From: an uncultured Flavobacteriaceae bacterium
GTDB lineage: Bacteria; Bacteroidota; Bacteroidia; Flavobacteriales; Flavobacteriaceae
Reading direction: 5' to 3'
DNA length: 64,000 nt
NCBI GenBank assembly: GCA_947500385.1
Contig: CANMSA010000017.1
Coordinates: forward strand, 81,053-145,052
Shown in pieces: positions 1-12,000 of this stretch (positions are counted from its first letter, which is position 1; each line of letters begins with the position of its first letter). The notes under the pieces were generated by a model that had not been told where the DNA came from, did not search any database, and saw only the letters and a list, made by a program, of their open reading frames with translations. The translations under genes were made by a program, and so were the position numbers.

Positions 1-2
1 CA

Positions 3-3000
3 TGCCAGTATACTACGATTACATCGGGAAATAGCTTTTCTGTTGGTGATGCCGGAAAATACCGTTTAGTTGTGGATGAGGGAAATGGGGTAAGCACAAT
101 CCATTATTTCCACGTGTTTCAGAACAATTTGGAGGTGGAGTATCTAAAGGCCGATATTGGATGTGAACCTACTGGAAATATTACGATAACCAATTTGGGA
201 AACACCTATGGCTTTCAATTGGTCAATGCTGATACCGACCAGATTCTAATACCCTTTAGTGCCGGCAACGGACCGGCCTTTACCATTACTGCCAATGGGA
301 ATTACAGGGTAGAGGTGACGCAATTGAATCCCTTGACGGGAAATCCCATAGCCAACGGATGTATTTTTAGCACTCCAGACGTTGCCATAGGCACCAGTAA
401 TTTTCAGGTACAAGGTTCCGCTACCGAAGCGGACTGTGCTGGCGTTGGTACGGTAACGGCCGACCTTAGCGGCGGCTCACCCAGCTATACGTATGAGTTG
501 CGATTAAATGACGGCTTGGATGGAGGCCGTGGTACCCTTATTGATGTAGTGACCAACGTGGCACCCAATTCCTATACCTTTACAGGAGTAGGACAAGGTG
601 AATACGTGGTTGTCGGTATCAATAGTGACGGTTGCGAACAGTCCGACCTTGCAACGGTAGTTTCCGGCAGCGATAGTACCTTGAGTTTTGAATCCAGGGT
701 ATCACAGCATATTACCTGTAAGGAGGGAAATATTCTGGTGGATCCCAGTGGGGGAAAACCACCCTATCGGTATGCGATATGGCAAAACATCGACGAATCA
801 AACAATGTGGTTACTTCCTATAATTCCCCTTCAGAAATTCCTAGTTCCGAGTTTCAGACCAGGGAAATTTTTGATATTTTGACCCCGGGCAACTACACTT
901 TTGTAGTGATTGATCGTTTAGGCTGCTTTACCACTTCCAATTCGGTCGATATTGAGTTTGTTCCGCCTGCCGAGTTTGCCGATGCCACCATTATAGATCA
1001 AATTTGTTTCGGTGATCCTACCGGGTCTATCCGTATGAATTTAATCGACGACGGCGGTTACCAACTAACGTATTACCTATTTAATGGGACCATACCGCAA
1101 CAAAATGTTTTTGATGGGAACTTTGATCTTGCCAATGCCATTGACTTTAATAGTTCTGGGTATTTTCCTGGCTTGATCGCCGGTGATTATACCATGATCA
1201 TTAATATGCGAAAGGGCAGCGCGTCCTGCGATTACCCATACTATCATACGATAAACGGGCCGCCTTCCGCCTTAGCGGGAGAAGCCATTCTCATTCAACC
1301 TTTTAGCTGTTCGCAAACAGGAACGATACGGGCAAACAATTATGGCGGTGGCATAGCGCCTTATGAGTTTAGCCTGGATGGGGCCAACTGGCAAGCCGAT
1401 GATATGTTCATCGGTTTGCAGCCTGGGCCCTATACTATTTTTGTACGTGATGATAGCGGGTGCGTTATTGAGACGAATCCGGTAGAGATTCTCCCAGTGG
1501 ATGAACCCGATGATTTGGAATTCGCCACAACGCAAATTACCTGTGCAGATCCAACCTCAGATCTCACCGTAACGGCCATTGGCGGTACCGCGCCCTTCAC
1601 CGTACAAATAATTTCGCCAAGCACGCAAGCGCCTACCAGTTTAACGAACAATGTGGCCGTGTTCGAAAACTTAGCCCCGAATACCTATATATTGGAAGTA
1701 ATCGACGTCAATGATTGCTCTTATACCGAAAGCTATACCATTCTTCCGATAACGCCCATTGGTGTGGTCGGGAACTTGAATAACAATGTTAGCTGTGATG
1801 GGGCAAATGACGGGGCTTTGACCTATACTGTGGCGGGTTTTGATACCACCTTCTCCTATGTGGTCGTCAATGGTTCTGGAACTACCATTGATTCTGGCAC
1901 TGGGGTGAATACCACGACAATTGCCTTGAACAACCTTACCGGCGAAGACTATACCATTATCGTAACAGACGATGTTACTACTTGTGAGGCTACGGCCAAT
2001 GTGCTGATCGGTGCGCCCGCAACTCCCTTATCGGCTACAATTGTGGTTACCGATTTAGGATGTACGGCAACCGGAACTAACCCTGGGTCGGTAACTATCA
2101 ATGCCACTGGGGGATGGGGGAATTATAGTTTTGAACTTACGGATCCTTTGGGCACTACACAGGGGCCGCAGGCTGTGAATATCTTTTCAGGGCTGACCGA
2201 TACTTCAGGAACCTATACCGTTACCATTACTGACGGTGGAGGGTGTGAGACTACGGACACCTTTAGCTTAACGCCTATTGATCTGCCCGTACTCGAATTA
2301 GTCCCTAATAACCCATGCTACGATGACATTACCGGACTTACCTTGACCGCCAACGTGACTTCTGGAGGGGATGGGGATTTTAGATACCGACTCAACGGCG
2401 GAGGTTATACCACCAATAATGTGTTTAACGGACTTGCACCGGGTACGTACACCGTAGATGTTATTGATGGTAGAAACTGTACCGCAACACAAACTATCAC
2501 TGTTGACCCTCAAATGAGCGTCTCGGCTACCACCCGGCCGATTGCTGCCTGTGAGACCAGTACCGATGTCGTAATAACGGCCAGTGGGGGAGACGGGAAT
2601 TTCGTTTATGCCGTGGTCACCTCTGGTACTACTCCTGCCGCTGGTGATTTTGGAGTTTCCAGTACCATTGCTATCAATATGGCAGGGAACTATGACGTTT
2701 ATGTCAGGGATAATGGGGGAAATGTGGAATACTGTGAAGCTACCGATGTGGTAACCATTACCCAGAATCCCACACTTCAGATGAACGTAACCATTGACCC
2801 ACAGGTTATTCCTTGTGCGGGAACAAACAATGGTTCGATTTCCATCGCACCAACAGGCGGTGCGGCCCCATATTTGTTCAGTATTGATGGAGGTACAACT
2901 TTTGGAACGCAAAGTACCTTTGTAAACTTGGCTTCCGGTGACTATGCCATTGTTGTCTTGGACAACAATGGCTGTGAAGTAAGTGAGATACACAATATCC

Positions 3001-6000
3001 CAGAAACCTTCACGCTTTCCGCTTCGGCTGCGGTGACCCAGTCGCCGACCTGTAATCCCGCCTTAGGTACCGAGGTACGCATCCTAAATGCCCAAGGGGG
3101 GACCCAGGCTTACGAATATAGTTTTGATGGTGGAAATACCTATGGAGCTTCGAACTCGGCATTTTTACAGCCCGGAACCCATTTGTTGTTCCTGAGGGAC
3201 GCTAATGGGTGTACCTTTGAAATGTCGGTTACTATAGACCCCATTCCAGATAACCCCACTTTTATACACGATGTCACTTATGACTGTACCGGTCAAGGAA
3301 CAGTAACCGTAACACCAAGTTCTACCGATTTCGATTATACCTATACTTTGGATGGTACGCTGAACACGCCTTCGGATTCCAATATTTTTACCGGTGTTGC
3401 ACCGGGCTTTCATACCGTTACGGTAGATTATCTGCCTTCTACCCCCTTGGCTCCAAGTGTCTTGTTGAGCGAGACCTTTGGTTCCGGGGCCAATACGGCT
3501 ATTTCAGAAGTGGATCCAGTGTATTGTTACGAGCCCCAAAACGGTACGGACAACGGCTGCCCCCATGCCAGTGCCATTAACAGGATCAATGATGGGGAAT
3601 ACTCCGTGACCCAGTCAATTGTTAGTCCGTTCGGTACCTGGATCGACCCCAATGATCATACAGGAGACACCAATGGACGCTATTTGGCCATGAATGTGGG
3701 CGATGTAGCCGGAACTTTGGGAATCATTTATGCCAAACGAAACATTACCGTTGTTGCCAACAGGGATATCGATATCTCGCTCTGGGCGATCAATCTGCTT
3801 CGACAAGGCACTTCCGGTGCTGACCCTAATGTCCTGATCGAACTGGTTGATGGATTGGGCAACAGTATAGCGAGCACTACCACCGGTAATATTCCAAAGA
3901 GTACTGGACCGGACGATTGGCGCAACTATAGCGTAACACTGAACCCAGGCGCCAATACTACCTTGGATATTGTAATAAGAACCAACTCCATCGTCATCGG
4001 GGGCAACGATATAGCGGTAGATGATATTCAAGCTACCCAGGCCGCCGAAGATTGCCCACAACAAGAAGTCTTCCAAGTTTTCGTAGAGGACGGTAGGGCC
4101 TTGACCGCTACCGTCACTGCACAGATAAACCCGCTTTGTGTGGGCGATACCAATGGTGCGATTACTTTTGAAGTCGAAAACTTTGACGTCACAGGGTTCA
4201 TTTACTCTACCGATGGCGGAACAACCTTTTCTGCGCCTCAGACCACTTCACCGGTCACCATCAACAATCTTGCGGCTGGAACCTACGATATTGTAATTCA
4301 GGATGCTTCCAATGCGGCCTGTAGTACCTCGCTGACTGTAACACTTACCGACCCCGCCCCTCTGGTGACTACGGCAACATTGACACAACAAATGAGCTGT
4401 ACCAATATGACGGCGATCATTACCGCAGCGGCTACTGGTGGCACTCCGGGCTATGAATATCAGCTCGAAAACGCCGCAGCTGTGGTGATTACCCCCTTTC
4501 AGACCAGTACCACTTTTGCGGTCAATGCTGCAGGTGATTATGTAATACGCGCAAGGGATGCAAACGGATGTGAAGATTTGACGGACACGCCAATAACCAT
4601 AAATGAACCGGAGACCGTGGTGTTTAGTACAACGCCCTCAAATTGTTATAGTGGAAATAACGATGCCACCATTCAGGTAGATGTAACCGCGGGTAACGGT
4701 AACTATCAGTTTCAAATTGACAATGGACCTTGGATTACGCCAAACCCCGCAACCGTTACCACCTATACGTTTGGAAGCTTGCCTTCTGGCAGCTATACCA
4801 TTAACGTCAAAGACGGTTTTGGATGTATTGGGACGGCTGAAATCGTCACCATAGACCCTGTCTTGTCCGCTCTTGTAGATGTTACCGAAATAAGCGCGTG
4901 CGTGGATGGTGCCATTACCGTAACTGCCTCGGGTGGGGATGGTAACTATGTCTATGCCTACGTGCCCACGGGTAACAGTCCGGCCGGAACCTTTGGCGCT
5001 AGTAATACCTTTGCCGTTTCAGCGGCCAATAGTGGAACCTACGACGTGTACGTCCGAGACAACGCAGGGAATACGCCCTACTGCCAATACCTACAGACCG
5101 TAACCCTGGATCCCCCCATAGCATTAAGTTTTACGGCGACCCCGGAGGACCCACAATGTAACGGCGAAAACGGACAGATTACTGTTGTCGTAACCACTGG
5201 TGAATTGCCTTATGATATGGAAGTCAGGGATTTGAACAACGGCGGTGTAGTAGTGGCTACCTACAACGATCAACTACAGGCTACCCGAACGTTTTATAAC
5301 TTGGCTCCTGGCAATTACGAAGTGGTCGTTACCGACGGGGACGGTTGCGCATTGAACCAAGCACCCATTGCCATAAACGATCCGGATCCGCTAACTGCCG
5401 ACATCAATCCAATATTGCCAGCGGCCTGCGACGATCCCAATGCCTTGAACTACGGATTTGAATTTATCAATTATCCCACCACCTTGAACGGCACGCTACA
5501 GTTCAGTAACGATGGGGGGCTTAGCTGGTCTACCAATGACACCTTTATGGGTCATATTTCTGGAAGTTCGGTATTCCCATCCATCAGAACTGTCGATGCC
5601 TTGGGCAATACCTTGTGCCGCTTGGATTTTCCAAGATACATTATTCCATATCCACTGGATGAACTGAACATAACGGTGTTGCCGCAAATTGCGAATTGTG
5701 TTGAATTATTGGTATCGGTACAAGGTAGCGAAGGGATACCACCCTATGAATATACCTATACCGATAATCCTGCCAATTTTGATCCTTTGACAGCTACTTG
5801 GGATGGTCCTTTTGTGGCGACTGTGGTACATCAATATACCGGTTTAATTCCAGGAAGAACCTACGTTTTTTATGTAAGGGATAGCGCGGGTTGTATTCGC
5901 CAAAGCAGTGTAAACGTAAACGATCTGGTTGCCAATCCCTTTGATATCACCGGCACTTTTGAGCCTTCTTGTTTCGGGGCCAATGATGGTAGTATTGACT

Positions 6001-9000
6001 TCACCATTGTAAACAATAGTGGCACCACCTATCCCCAAATGCACTGGGAGTTCTATGACCTGAATACGGGACTTATCGTACAGCAGAGCCCTGGCAACGT
6101 GCCATGGACAGGAACACTTTTGTTTAACAATCTACCTCCTTCGGAATATTACGTAGTGGTCACAGGAGTAGATGCCACCAATACGGATCAGTGTGTTACC
6201 GGCAGTGAAAACCAATTGATCATTGAACAGCAGGCCATTACCGCCGACCTAAGCGGAGAGGATATGACCTGTAGCACCCCTGGATACATCTTTATTGAAA
6301 ATATTAGCGGCGGAGGAGGGTCCTATACCTTTAACGTAACCGGACCGGCAGGTTTTACAGCTATTACCGGTACAACGGCCAATCCTATTGAGATTGCGGC
6401 AAATTCACCATCAGGTACCTATACCGTACAAGTAGTAGATCAATACGATTGTGACTTTACGGATACCGTAGGTCTCGTATTACCGGCAAACCCGACCATA
6501 GATAATGTGGCCATCGATAATTGTGCCGACCCTTCAACGGTTACCATTACCGCCAGTGGTCCATCGGCAAATTTTGTCTATTCATTGGATGGAGGTGTCA
6601 CTTATGTAGATAACGGTGGCATTTTTACCAATGTGGCCGCAGGCCCCTATACCATTTTTGTCAGAGATGGGAACGGCTGTACCGCAACTGAAAATATTAC
6701 GGTGCATCCCATACTACAGGGAAGAGCGGAATTGACAAAATTACTGGATTGTACGGTCTCCCCCGATGCCGAAATTACGATAGAAGCCCTGCAAGGTTCA
6801 GGAGATTATGACATTACCATCAATGACGGTACCGTGGACGTGGTGCCTAGGACGGCGATGGCTACAAACCCATATGTATTCGCTACGCCCAATGACGGAA
6901 CCTATACCGTGACGCTTTGGGATAATGATACCGATCCCAATTGTTTTAGGGAATTGGTTGTGGAAGTACCCGTATTGGTAGAACCTGCGTTTACTCCCGA
7001 TCCGGTGGATGTCACTTGTTTTGGAGGAAATGACGGTGCCATTATTGTTAATGAACTTGATTTGGGTATTGGTCCCATCAGCTATGTCCTTACTCCTGCG
7101 GTAGACCCCTACAATGTGGCGACAGGAAGGTTCGAAAATCTACCGCAAGGAACCTATAGCATTACGGCTACTGCAGCTAATAGTTGTTCCAATACGATCA
7201 ACAATATTGTCGTAGGACAACCGGCACAAATAATGGTGCAAGATCCTGTTGTGGTGCCCTTTGCATGTAGTGCGGGCAATACCCCCACCAATGCGACCAT
7301 TATCGTCGATGCCACAACCATCACTGGTGGTAGTGGAACGTATTTGGTGTATGAGTTTATCAATGATGGAACCGCCGCCGTTGTGCAAAGAGGTACATTG
7401 ACCACCTATGTGGAAACCGATTTGGCGGGTGGAAACTATACCATCAATGTATACGATGACAATGGATGTTTAGGTACCACCACCGCCACGATCGAACCGT
7501 ATGATCAACTTATCGATGCTACCATCAACGTTACGCCGGTAAGCTGTGTACCCGGTAATGACGGAGGTTTAGCGGTTACTGTAAATTCTACCTTGGGCAA
7601 CACTGCCTTGTTCGAATATAGCCTTGATAACGGAGCTACCTATCAGCCATCCAATGTCTTCAGTAATCTTACCGCAGGCAACTACCTGGTTACGGTAAGG
7701 CATACCGATACCCAATGCATCATCACGGCAAATGCTACCATTGAGGAACCCAATACCTTTGAAATAGAAGTTGATGTACAACAGGATGTGGTTTGTTTTG
7801 GTACTGATACCGGAGAAGTTACCCTCCAATTCACCGATGCGACCTACGGTGGCAGTTTTAGCTATACCGTATTCGATATGAACGGTACACCAGCCGATGA
7901 CACTGATGATATTTCCGTGGCAACAGGATCCGAATCCGTAAATACCACCACTGCTGTAATTACCCTTGGTGCCGGTTCTTATCGGGTCGTTGCTATTCAA
8001 GATGCCGCTCCACAATGTACTCAGGAAACCGTATTCAGCGTAGGAACGCCCTCTGCTGCGATTACAGGATTGGCCCGAGAAACCGATATTACCTGTAATC
8101 CCGGCAATGATGGTATCATCGAAATCTATGACGTAGAAGGCGGTTGGGGCGGATATTCGTACTATGTGGGTACAATACCTCCGGTCGATGCCAGTAGTTT
8201 TGTGGCTACCCCGAGATTCGAGAACTTGGTTGCAGGTACTTATGAGGCATGGGTCATTGACAACAGAGGTTGCCAACAGCTGATCCAGGACAATATCGTG
8301 TTGGAAGATACGACACCGATAACCGCTACCCTTCAGGTGAACAGTGAAAATTGCACAGGTACCGATGGTGAGCTTGAAGTTATCAACATTGTCGGGGGCC
8401 AAGGAAGCAATTATACATTGCAACTGATTAAAGATGGTACCGATTTCGGTGCCCCGCAGACAACAACGCTTTTTAGCGGTCTTGGAGCCGGTTCATATGA
8501 AGTGCGTATTACCGATCAATGGGATTGCACGGTAACTATTGGTCCTGAGGTCTTCTATGAACCTATGGTGGCTACCTATGATATTGTTCAGACCATCGAT
8601 TGTGATGCTGATGGGGAAATTACCGTTACTGTAACGGGAGGTTCCGGTAATTTTGAATACCGTTTACTGCTTCCTGGGGGAACTACACAGACCAATACAA
8701 CCGGCGTGTTCACCGGCTTGAACCATGCCGGAAATGCCCCTGCGGACTATGTGTTCACCATCATAGATCTTGATACAGACCCACAGTGCAGCACGCCCGT
8801 GACTGTTACCCTTGATAAGCCTACACCGGTAACCTTATTGACTACTGATGGGACCGATTTAAGTTGTCCGGGTGCAGATGATGGTACCATTACCATAAAT
8901 TTGGAGCCTACTACCGACGGCGTCAACGATAATCCCATTTACATCTTTACCATTGAGAATACCACTGTCGGTTCCGCTCCGGTTACACAAGACAATCCCC

Positions 9001-12000
9001 TTTTCAGCAGTCTTGCCCCAGGTGTTTACGACATTACCGTGACCTCTGGTAGGGGATGTGAAGCCACCGATCAGGTAGAGATTCTTTCTCCTGTGCCTTT
9101 GGATGCGGCCATTACCGATGTGGTACCGTTCTCCTGTGATATGGATAATGCTATTCAGATGGCCCAGATCGAAGTGACCATTACTACCGGTACCGGTACT
9201 CCCGACTACTATTATAGCGTAAACAATAGTCCGTTCTTGCCGACCAATGGCGAGGTATTCGTACATACCGTTACCACCGATGGTGCTTATGACATCGTTG
9301 TCAGGGACGCCAATGGCTGTTTGTTTGCCTTGCCGACACAGAATATTGATCCGCTTCCTCAGATCGTATTGAGTATTGCGGAAGGCACTACGGACTGTAC
9401 CTTAGGACAAGAAATTACGATTACCTCTACGGGTCATGCCACTAATCCTTCCGTAGACCTTTCGTTTGAGGTGTTGGAGACCGGCACGGTTCAAAACAAC
9501 ACCACCACCGGTATTGAGACTTTTTACGTATTGGATTCCGGACAGTATACCATACAGGTCACTGATAACACTACAGGCTGTTACGAATTCATTAACTATA
9601 CGGTACCGACCAGGCCCGATTGGGATGTGGCCATTACCGCAAGTACCCCAGTCCTTTGTTTTGGAGATGCCAACAGCACCTTGGAGGTTACGTTTACCGG
9701 ATACTCCGGAGTGTATGACTATGAGGTGTTCAATGAAGATGGCACTGCTGCAGTGGCAAGGGTCAACGGCGAAACCATCCATCCGCTCACTATAGTGAAT
9801 ATGCCGGCCGGCAACTACTTTGTACGTGTTTGGCCAACGGAGTATCCCTATTGCGAGGATAAGGAAACCTTGGTTGAAACTATAGTTTCCCCAGATGCCG
9901 AACTCTTGCCGGTGACCAACTCCGAATTGCAGGCGGGTTGTACCAATGACCTGGGCGAGATTAGTGTTGTTCCGGAAGGAGGTTATGCGCCATACGATAT
10001 TGTGTTGACCCATAGTGGGGGCCAACAATATACGGCTACCGACGTGTTCTCAGAAGTCTTTATCGGTTTGCCCTCAGGAAGTTACACTATTATGGTAACA
10101 GATGCCGAAGGTTGTGTCTGGAATGGAGCGGAGACGGTTGACCCGACTCCACCGATTTCGGCTTCGGCAACAGGTACGGCACCGATTTGCTTTACCGACC
10201 CAGATGGAACAATAGAGGTTACGGCAACCGGAGGTTCTGGTAGTTACAACTACTTTATCAACTACTACGATCCAACGGGAAGTACCATTGAGTTCACCCC
10301 CGAGGTACCGCAACGAGCCAATGAGTTCAACAATCTTGGTGAAGGATATTACAGTATTACCGTTGTCGACAATTTAGGCTGTACCGATACCACCAACATT
10401 GTTCACCTAGATGGTCCTGATCAGCTTATAGCCGAAATTGCCCTGGTCACGCCCATGACCTGTGTTGACCCGGCCGTGGTTACCGTTACGGCAACGGGCG
10501 GTACTGCACCTTACGAATATTTCAACACGACCACTAGCGCATGGGAACCGTTCAATCAACTTAGTGGAGCGGGACAGCACAGTATCAATGTGGCGACTTC
10601 GGGAACATATTACGCGCAGATTCGAGATGCCAATGGCTGTGAGGCCATAACGCAAGTCCCTGTGGTGGTACCCATGGTGCCCCCGGTACAATTGCGTATC
10701 GATTATGCCAGTGAATCGGTGACCTGTGCCGACGATATGACGGCTTCGATCTATGCCTCGGCTATTGGAGGAATAGGCCAGTACACCTACGAACTGGTAT
10801 TAGGGGGAGCGGTAGTGGCTACACAGACCCAGCCCGATGCCGTGTTTGAGAATATTGCACCAGGAGCGTATACTGTTCGGGTGACCAGTGAAGGTGGATG
10901 TCCTCCCGATGAGCTTCCGGTATCTATAGCCAATCCGGCTCCATTGATCTTTACCTATGACGTGCAGGATGTAAGCTGTACCGATGAGGAAGATGGTGCC
11001 ATTACCCTTATGTTGGCCGGTGGCGGTGGCGGGTATCAGTTTGCCATATCACCTAATCTTAATCAGTTCTTTGATGAGGATCTAGACCAAGGGCTACCAG
11101 CAGGACAGTATCGCTTTGAAGATCTAACACCAGGTACGTATACCTTAATTGCGCAGGATCTTAACGGTTGTTTCTTTGTGGAGGAATTGACTATTGCGAA
11201 CCCTACACCGATTGCAATCAGTTTGGACAACGTGGTTCCCGAGGCCTGTGTTGGCGATGCCAACGGATTCGCAACCATAAGCATTAGTGGTGGTACGCCC
11301 CCATACCGTACGGCCTTTAACTCGAACGAAGCCGCAGATTTTACGGATCTAGGAGACAACATCACCTTCAACGGCTTGCCCCAAGGTACTTACTTTGTTT
11401 TTGTCAGGGATGCCAACGATTGTGAAATGAATAGTATCGTTGAGGTAGAAGGTGGGGTAAATCTAAATGCTACCGTAATCCCGATTTACAAGTGTACGGC
11501 CAATGTTCCGACGAATTATTTGGAAATAGTTTTTGAGGACCCCACCGTATTGGGCGATGTCATGTACGCCCTAGACCTTGCCGATCCAAATGATACTTCC
11601 GGAATGCGATTGGATGCGAATTTTACCAACCTAACGCCGGGCCCCCATACACTCAGCATAGCTTCGGTCAGTACAGGCTGTGTGGTTATCTATGACTTTG
11701 TGATAGAAAGCTTTGAACCGCTTGAGTTGACCCTTGAAAACAATAATCTCAATGAGATTACAGCCTTGGTCACTGGTGGATTGCCGCCCTATACCTATTA
11801 TTTTGAAGGTATACCTTCGGCTTCTTCCTCTTACTACATCTATCGTGATGGTCTGTATACCGTACGCGTTGTCGATAGTAATGGTTGTGAAGCCTCGGCT
11901 CAAATTGAAATGGAATTCATCGATATTGAAATCCCGGAGTTCTTTACGCCGGATGGTGACGGCCTCAATGATTTTTGGACGCCCGTAAACATAGAGCAAT

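Noticed and set aside
688..11999. Numerous antisense and alternate-frame ORFs in the adhesin
   Set aside because: They recur with the repeat period, have low-complexity Gly/Ser/Arg/Ile compositions and no start context; artefacts of the repeated coding sequence.
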